A DNA stretch of 64,000 nucleotides. Origin: a virus. Below the pieces are notes generated by a model. It was given only the letters and a program-made list of their open reading frames with translations, did not search any database and had not been told where the DNA came from. Location of the stretch: IMG/VR virus record IMGVR_UViG_3300033995_001000, positions 1 through 64,000 of that record. The stretch is one strand, 5' to 3'. Positions 60,901 through 64,000 of this stretch are shown here, in pieces (position 1 is the first letter of the stretch; every line of letters begins with the position of its first letter). The position numbers and the translations under genes were made by a program.

Positions 60901-61278
60901 GGTGTTGGGACTCCATTCCCCACTCAGAATGGTTCTTGTGCAATTCCTAATCTATACGATACGTCGGTACCACCATTTAAAATAAATCTTTGTGGTCATG
61001 TATTTTGCGATACCGCAGTAGGTGCTGACCAGGTGGGTGTGAGTGTATCGTGGGTTAAATGTTCAGAGTTAAGTCAGATTGGGGTGTCACAACCTACTAT
61101 AATTTTCGAAGATGTATATAATTATAATCCAAATACCAAGTCCGTATGTATTGGGTCACAAGTTACATATTATGACCCAATATCTCAATGTGACGGTATG
61201 TTTATTGTTGGTATTAGTAGTCGTCTAGCTACCCCAAATAAAGTTCGATTTACTTGGACACTCTCAATACTATATTAA
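51925..61278 (+). CDS. Giant collagen-like protein with interposed domains, 3117 residues
   Basis: Residues 1-109 form an N-terminal beta domain (VTVPYKSVSSAYSV...). Gly-X-Y tracts follow at residues 110 to about 2158, about 2277-2672 and about 2798-2899, around 849 triplets in all. Two globular domains of about 120 residues separate them and look related to each other. A C-terminal domain of about 215 residues is Cys-rich. GTR triplets within a fixed GTSGTRGTSGSSGT context recur about 18 times and supply nearly all the Arg in the tracts. The architecture fits a very long jointed receptor-binding fibre. Codon variation and lack of proline match the first protein. Confidence 0.9.
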   Translation: MANEFIARNGVKSLGGVTVPYKSVSSAYSVSTDDYLIEGSSNAPFSVTLPTSVGISGKIYVVKNTGSATITVNTTSSQTIDGSTTKTLTTDNSLYVQSNGTGWLIIGINGTSGTSGTSGSSGTSGSSGTSGTSGSSGSSGSSGTSGTSGSSGSSGSSGSSGSSGSSGTSGTSGSSGSSGSSGTAGTSGSSGSSGSSGLSGTSGTSGSSGSSGSSGTAGTSGSSGSSGSSGTSGSSGSSGTAGTSGSSGSSGSSGSSGTSGSSGSSGTSGTSGSSGTAGTSGSSGVSGTSGTSGSSGSSGSSGTSGTGGTSGSSGTSGSSGSSGSSGSSGTAGTSGSSGSSGTSGSSGTSGSSGTSGTSGSSGTSGTSGSSGTSGTSGSSGSSGSSGSSGSSGTAGTSGSAGTSGTSGSSGSSGSSGTSGSSGTSGSAGTSGTSGTSGSSGTSGTSGSSGSSGSSGSSGSSGSSGTAGTSGSSGTSGTSGSSGSSGSSGVSGTSGTSGSSGSSGSSGSSGSAGTSGTSGSSGSSGSSGTSGTSGSSGTAGTSGSSGSSGSSGTSGSSGSSGSSGSSGTSGTSGSSGSSGSSGTSGTSGTSGSSGTSGTSGSSGTAGTSGSSGSSGSSGSSGSSGSSGTSGTSGSSGTSGTSGSSGSSGSSGSSGTSGSSGTSGTSGSSGTSGSSGTSGSSGSSGSSGSSGSSGTSGSTGTSGTSGTSGSSGTAGTSGSSGSSGSSGSSGTSGTSGSSGTSGSSGSSGTSGTRGTSGSSGTSGTSGTSGSSGSSGSSGTAGTSGSSGTAGTSGSSGSSGSSGSSGSSGSSGTSGTRGTSGSSGTSGTSGSSGTSGTSGSSGISGVNGTNGTSGSSGSSGSSGTSGSSGTSGSSGSSGSSGSSGSSGTSGSSGTSGTRGTSGSSGTSGTSGTSGTSGSSGSSGSSGSSGTAGTSGSSGSSGSSGTSGSSGSSGSSGSSGSSGTSGTAGTSGSSGSSGTSGSSGSSGSSGSSGSSGTSGSSGTSGSSGSSGTAGSSGTSGTSGSSGTSGTSGSSGSSGTSGTSGTSGSSGSSGTSGISGTSGTSGTSGSSGSSGSSGSSGSSGTAGTSGSAGTSGTSGSSGSSGSSGSSGTAGTSGSSGSSGSSGSSGTSGTSGSSGSSGSSGTSGTSGTSGSSGSSGSSGTSGTSGSSGSSGSSGSSGTSGSSGSSGSSGSSGTAGTSGSAGTSGTSGSSGSSGSSGSSGTAGTSGTSGSSGSSGTSGSSGTSGSSGSSGSSGTSGTRGTSGSSGTSGTSGTSGTSGTSGSSGSSGSSGTSGTSGSSGSSGSSGSSGSSGTAGTSGSSGTAGTSGSSGSSGSSGSSGSSGSSGVSGTSGTSGTSGSSGTSGTSGSSGSSGSSGSSGSSGTSGSSGTSGTSGSSGSSGTSGSSGSSGSSGSSGSSGSSGTSGTRGTSGSSGTSGTSGSSGTSGTSGSSGSSGSSGTSGSSGTAGTSGSSGSSGSSGSSGSSGSSGSSGSSGTSGTSGSSGSSGSSGSSGTSGTRGTSGSSGTSGTSGTSGSSGSSGSSGTSGLSGTSGTSGTSGSSGSSGSSGSSGSSGVSGTSGTSGTSGSSGSSGSSGSSGSSGTSGSSGSSGSSGSSGTSGSSGSSGSSGTSGTRGTSGSSGTSGTSGLNGTAGTSGTSGSSGSSGTSGTSGSSGSSGSSGSSGSSGTSGTSGSSGSSGSSGLSGTSGTSGSSGSSGSSGSSGSSGTSGSSGSSGSSGSSGTSGSSGSSGTSGTRGTSGSSGTSGTSGLSGTSGTSGTSGSSGSSGSSGSSGTAGTSGSSGSSGSSGSSGTAGTSGSSGTSGSSGSSGSSGSSGTSGSSGSSGSSGTSGTRGTSGSSGTSGVSGTSGTSGTSGTSGTSGSSGSSGSSGSSGVSGTSGTAGTSGSSGSSGSSGSSGSSGSSGSSGTSGTSGSSGSSGSSGSSGISGTSGTSGSSGSSGSSGSSGTSGTRGTSGSSGTSGTSGLSGTAGTSGTSGSSGSSGSSGSSGTAGTSGSSGSSGSSGSSGTSGTSGSSGSSGSSGSSGSSGTSGTRGTSGSSGTSGTSGSSGTSGTSGSSGSSGSSGSSGSSGSSGTSGVSGSSGSSGTSGSSGSSGSSGSSGVSGSSGSSGSSGTSGTSGSSGSSGSSGSSGTSGTRGTSGSSGTAGTSGVNGASSCITWLSDTSNTTIPASTRISYGPVNVINSLNTIYVNKTSYNPSVDTSAWWTGLQNYVTANGAGSAYITVVEVETGLVGIYTVNSVSLAGNVYTVSVAVNSGGVSSWTNNYNHCINWVGSGKSGTSGTSGTRGTSGSSGTSGTSGTSGSSGSSGSSGSSGSSGSSGSSGSSGTSGTSGSSGSSGSSGTSGVSGSSGSSGTSGSSGSSGSSGSSGSSGTSGISGSSGSSGSSGSSGSSGSSGTSGTSGSSGSSGSSGSSGTSGTRGTSGSSGTSGTSGTSGSSGSSGSSGTSGTSGSSGSSGTSGSSGSSGSSGSSGSSGTAGTSGVSGASGVSGTSGTSGNSGSSGTSGTSGSSGSSGSSGSSGTSGNSGSSGSSGSSGSSGSSGSSGTSGSSGSSGTSGSSGSSGSSGTSGTRGTSGSSGTSGTSGTSGSSGSSGSSGSSGSSGTSGVSGSSGSSGSSGSSGSSGSSGTSGNSGSSGSSGSSGSSGSSGTSGTRGTSGSSGTSGTSGSSGTSGITANDGSNSGRWEYKGVGVGLDPLATRFATSNATQGLYNNLTINVLDYAGTNYTNWFKALALVVGLGNKVFFQVTKLGDNSNIAIYEITTIVDNTTWFDINFSSSLVGSGVLTSGDVCTISWVYNGKSGTNGTSGSSGTSGTRGTSGSSGTSGTSGTSGSSGSSGSSGSSGSSGTSGTRGTSGSSGTSGTSGTSGSSGSSGSSGSSGSSGSSGSSGLTGVAGTSGTSGGGGGSIAIYDEGTLVTSSAVSLNFAGTCITAVDDGGGAITVGIDCSKIYVIASTSATIGDFQVNESLDNYRIGDSACGWNGCEWTVLSPIVSGVGTPFPTQNGSCAIPNLYDTSVPPFKINLCGHVFCDTAVGADQVGVSVSWVKCSELSQIGVSQPTIIFEDVYNYNPNTKSVCIGSQVTYYDPISQCDGMFIVGISSRLATPNKVRFTWTLSILY
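52252..58398 (+). repeat. Gly-X-Y coding tract 1 of second giant gene, about 683 triplets
   Basis: Gly at every third codon, with Ser and Thr dominant and Ala, Arg, Val, Leu, Ile and Asn rare. No Asp-rich section like that of the first giant gene. It contains 12 of the 18 GTR modules. Confidence 0.95.
58753..59940 (+). repeat. Gly-X-Y coding tract 2, about 132 triplets
   Basis: Tract between the two interposed globular domains; it opens soon after GSGKSGTSG, contains four GTR modules and ends at the second domain. Confidence 0.93.
60316..60621 (+). repeat. Gly-X-Y coding tract 3, about 34 triplets
   Basis: Short tract after the second globular domain with two GTR modules, followed by a Gly5 linker and the C-terminal domain. 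Confidence 0.93.
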
Positions 61279-61281
61279 AAT

Positions 61282-61311
61282 AAAAAAGGGAGTCGTTTGA
61301 CTCCCTTTTTT
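61282..61311. terminator. Bidirectional terminator between convergent genes
   Basis: GGGAGTC / GACTCCC stem with a 4-nt loop, A-run before and T-run after. It ends both the second collagen-like gene and the minus-strand glycosyltransferase pair. Confidence 0.87.
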
Positions 61312-61681
61312 AATATTCCTTGTATGACTTCTCTTCAACAAAAAGAGACCCATATTTTAAATTAATCTCTTTCTTTAATTCTGCTCGTTTATCGTTTGTT
61401 ACATAAACGGACCGAGCTAATTCTATGAATTCGGTGTCAAATACCTTATCTCTTTCTTTATCTCTAATAAGGTCTTCAATATCCCAAAGACGTTCATTAA
61501 CCAATAATAGATTATAAAAATCATCTGATTCAATTTTTAATTGATTAAATACAACATCATATAGATAATCGTATTCTGTAATAACATTAAAAAGTTTACC
61601 TTTATCTGTTATATTATTTTTTTTAATTCTTAGGATAGTTAATTTGTCAACTATTTCCCCAATTGAAACTTCTATATTCAT
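61310..61681 (-). CDS. DUF6165-like protein
   Basis: 123 residues. MNIEVSIGEIVDKLTILRIKKNNI opens as in DUF6165 proteins, and LLVNERLWDIEDLIRDKE follows. The protein is helical and charged. The family is known to me mainly from phages and bacteria near glycan genes, with no defined function. It overlaps the start of the next (upstream) glycosyltransferase stop by one base, so the two are co-translated and may work as a pair. Confidence 0.8.
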   Translation of the reverse strand: MNIEVSIGEIVDKLTILRIKKNNITDKGKLFNVITEYDYLYDVVFNQLKIESDDFYNLLLVNERLWDIEDLIRDKERDKVFDTEFIELARSVYVTNDKRAELKKEINLKYGSLFVEEKSYKEY

Positions 61682-63783
61682 TATAATAAATGTTGTATTC
61701 TGTCAATAACCATTTGAGAGGTTATCGATTTATGGCATTCAAACTGTCTTTCTGTTCCTTTATGTTCAGGACACCAATTCCAATCACCCTTATCAAATTT
61801 AAACATTGGATTATTCCAACACCCGTTACAAACTGATGGGTTAGTGATTCTTGTGCAATTAGAAGTAAACTCATGGTCAGGTTCGGTAAAGTTAGAAATC
61901 ATAACAACATGTTTTCCTAATGCCCATGTCAACCAAGATAATCCACTTGATAAACCAATAAAGAACTCACTATGATGAATACAATTCATTGTGTTCTCAA
62001 TTGACGTGTCCTTTAGTTTTGTCACACCATCCATTCGGTCACTTTCTTTAGATACATTAATGACCCTATATCCTTTAGATACTAAGTAATCAATTAGTTC
62101 CCTCCACCCATTAGGATTATTCCAATACTTAACTCCCGCGGTTGATTCATTTGCAATCGTAATATACTTTTCCGTAAATGGTCGTTCTGATGGAATAAAA
62201 TCAATGTTTGGTTTAATTTCGTTAAACTCTAAACCAATAATATTTGTTATTGCTTTTTGTAATGGGATTGTATTTGGTAATTCGGGTTCTTTATTTGTAT
62301 CATAGAACCACCCAATTGTATACATACCAATTAAATCATGAACCGTACTTCCTGGTGAAACAAACTCAATCTCAGAGTAAGATTTTTCAAATAACTTATT
62401 CCAAAATGTTGAAACAATAACATGACAATTGTGTTTCTTCTTAAATTCTAAAACATATGGTATCCAAGCAATACTATCCCCAAGAGAACGAGAATCGAAT
62501 GAAATGAATACTCTTTTGTTAATAAAATTTGGTTTATATTCATAAATTAATTCCTCACCATCAAGAACTTTAACATCCCAATCAGTATAATACTGTCTAG
62601 ATAGTTTAGTCCACATATTTGGTTTTAACTCGGTTGAGTAGTATAAATTTTCTTTATCATAAAATTGTACTTTGTATGACTTTACGCCAGAACCTTTAAT
62701 TTCTAAAAAAGGATTATTGACGAAATGTATAACACAATCAATATCTTCTTCAACAACAGGTACAAATTTTTCTGTATTTTCAATATTATCAACTAATAAT
62801 TCTTTTGTATCATTTGAGTTATATTCTTTTTTAATTAATTTAGTTACTTCATACATTTTTAACATACGCTCACAAATTACCAACCAATCAAATTTTTCTC
62901 TATTCTTCAGTGTTTGGGACACATAAAAATTATAATTATTAATAATATCTTGTATTCCGTTTATGACAGAATTAGTGTTAAGTTCACAAACAATCATACC
63001 TTTAATTTTTTGGGTACCACTATAAGTACCAACAATTGGTATTCCACAAGAAATTGCTTCAAGTAATGTTAAATTAGGATGACCCGCCTCTAAACAAGAT
63101 GGGTGTAGAAAAATTGAATGCGATTTGTATAATTCTAATATCTCATCCTCATTTGGATTTGTTAATAATAGTGTTAACTTATCATATTCTAATAAGTCTT
63201 TGTGGTGTTCAAAAAAGTTATGGTTATTTTCAGGGCCAGCAATTGTTATTGGTAACCCCAATGACTTAGCCGCTTCAATAGCATATCTAAATCCTTTTCT
63301 ATCGTAAGACGAGTCTCCTCCAATACCGTTGTTCGCTAAACACAATAATTTATGTTCCGTTCGATAAGGTTGGTCTACTTTAAAGAATTTAGTATCAACT
63401 CCGTGAGATAAATAAAATAATTTATCAGTCTCACTAAAGTAATCCACTAAGAACTCCGCATGACAAAATGAAATAACAGACTTTTGGATTGCTTCTAAAT
63501 TTTGTTGATAGTTAAATGAATCTTTACCATTATACACAACATGATGGTCGTGTAATGAAAAAATGTAAGGTATACCTCGTTCATACGCTTCAATAGCTAA
63601 ATTTGCGATATGAATGTGAACAATATCGGTATTGTTAATGTCAACCCCATTTAAATACTTTATATCAGAAATATGACCTAATGAGTTTAAATGGTTATTG
63701 TAGTTAAAAATTATCTTTTCAACGGCACCCCATCCATTTGGGGGTATGGAAATAATTCCTGGTGTTACTTGTGTTATATTCAT
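61681..63783 (-). CDS. Fused GT4 glycosyltransferase and TibC-like O-glycosyltransferase
   Basis: 700 residues. Residues 1 to about 330 are a GT4 domain with the donor motif HPSCLEAGHPNLTLLEAISC (227-246). Residues about 345-700 resemble bacterial autotransporter heptosyltransferases (TibC type): a small N-terminal beta part (FVNNPFLEIKGSG), then RVFISFDSRSLGDSIAWIPY, then a four-Cys finger near the C-terminus (Cys652, 655, 671, 683), which in TibC binds iron. TibC-type enzymes put heptose on Ser of secreted adhesins. Here the enzyme lies beside giant Ser/Thr-rich fibres, its likely acceptors. Donor sugar cannot be read from sequence. Confidence 0.82.
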   Translation of the reverse strand: MNITQVTPGIISIPPNGWGAVEKIIFNYNNHLNSLGHISDIKYLNGVDINNTDIVHIHIANLAIEAYERGIPYIFSLHDHHVVYNGKDSFNYQQNLEAIQKSVISFCHAEFLVDYFSETDKLFYLSHGVDTKFFKVDQPYRTEHKLLCLANNGIGGDSSYDRKGFRYAIEAAKSLGLPITIAGPENNHNFFEHHKDLLEYDKLTLLLTNPNEDEILELYKSHSIFLHPSCLEAGHPNLTLLEAISCGIPIVGTYSGTQKIKGMIVCELNTNSVINGIQDIINNYNFYVSQTLKNREKFDWLVICERMLKMYEVTKLIKKEYNSNDTKELLVDNIENTEKFVPVVEEDIDCVIHFVNNPFLEIKGSGVKSYKVQFYDKENLYYSTELKPNMWTKLSRQYYTDWDVKVLDGEELIYEYKPNFINKRVFISFDSRSLGDSIAWIPYVLEFKKKHNCHVIVSTFWNKLFEKSYSEIEFVSPGSTVHDLIGMYTIGWFYDTNKEPELPNTIPLQKAITNIIGLEFNEIKPNIDFIPSERPFTEKYITIANESTAGVKYWNNPNGWRELIDYLVSKGYRVINVSKESDRMDGVTKLKDTSIENTMNCIHHSEFFIGLSSGLSWLTWALGKHVVMISNFTEPDHEFTSNCTRITNPSVCNGCWNNPMFKFDKGDWNWCPEHKGTERQFECHKSITSQMVIDRIQHLL

Positions 63784-63784
63784 A

Positions 63785-64000
63785 TTAATTATTTTTAATT
63801 AATTTGTTATTTTTTTTAAATTTTTCAATAACTTCATCATCATCTAATTGATATTCAAATATTAATATATTATTTGAATATAATTTTACTTTTTTAATGT
63901 CCTTTAATTCACCAATAGTTCTAAAATGAAACGTGTTTGGTTTTATCATAGGAATATTTAAATAGGTGTTATCGTTAATGATAATGTCAATATTTTCGTT
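63785..64000 (-). CDS. C-terminal part of a gene cut by the right edge
   Basis: A minus-strand frame runs from the right edge to a stop at 63787-63785, one base before the start of the fused glycosyltransferase gene. Seventy-one codons are visible: a beta-like part (FHFRTIGELKDIKKVKLYSN) and a charged helical tail (DDDEVIEKFKKNNKL). It is open to the edge with codon use like its neighbours, so it is likely a real gene in the same operon. Function unknown. Confidence 0.6.
   Translation of the reverse strand, partial: NENIDIIINDNTYLNIPMIKPNTFHFRTIGELKDIKKVKLYSNNILIFEYQLDDDEVIEKFKKNNKLIKNN

Overview
The window is part of a large AT-rich T4-like (myovirus-type) tailed phage genome, probably infecting a Bacteroidota/Flavobacteriia host. 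The phage assignment rests on a T4-ordered head module: large terminase (3187-4956), portal (5171-7015), S80 prohead protease (8527-9255), acidic scaffold (9645-11144) and gp23-type capsid protein (11177-13048). A gp5-type baseplate hub protein, a gp55-type late sigma factor, PhoH and dUTPase support it. The host guess is an inference. Start codons follow A-rich leaders with no Shine-Dalgarno sequence, host-type TAnnTTTG promoter elements occur, one gene carries a Bacteroidota-style signal peptide, and a bS21 ribosomal protein of Bacteroidota type is encoded.

Layout. 1-13 kb: packaging and head genes on + with bS21 inserted on -. 13-18 kb: short genes, several beginning with a helical leader that ends in (L/I)-x-E and may be capsid-targeting signals cut by the phage protease. 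This stretch also holds methylglyoxal synthase and a candidate minus-strand small RNA at 13532-13645. 18-24.5 kb (-): virion and baseplate genes. 24.5-28 kb (-): late sigma factor, two glycosyltransferases and a degenerate HAD protein. 28-36.3 kb (-): PhoH, dUTPase, an exonuclease, and a sugar-modification cassette of MaoC hydratase, acyltransferase, methyltransferase, DegT aminotransferase, nucleotidyltransferase and glycosyltransferases. 36.4-39 kb (-): putative virion genes, one WYL-like. 39-61.3 kb (+): adsorption-type proteins, including two giant collagen-like proteins of 2550 and 3117 residues built from Gly-X-Y triplets of Ser, Thr, Asp and Asn with essentially no proline. 61.3-64 kb (-): a DUF6165-like protein and a fused GT4 + TibC-like protein O-glycosyltransferase.

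How the genes may work together. A TATTTAT element lies 4-22 nt upstream of many structural gene starts and was not seen in front of the metabolic and glycosyltransferase operons, so it is a candidate late promoter read by the gp55-like sigma factor. The main system proposed is a phage-encoded glycosylation pathway for the Ser/Thr-rich collagen-like fibres. Hydratase, aminotransferase, acyltransferase, methyltransferase and glycosyltransferases are the same enzyme classes used to make anthrose, the sugar that caps glycans on the collagen-like spore protein BclA. A TibC-like transferase is encoded next to the fibre genes. All functions are read from sequence alone; no database search was run.
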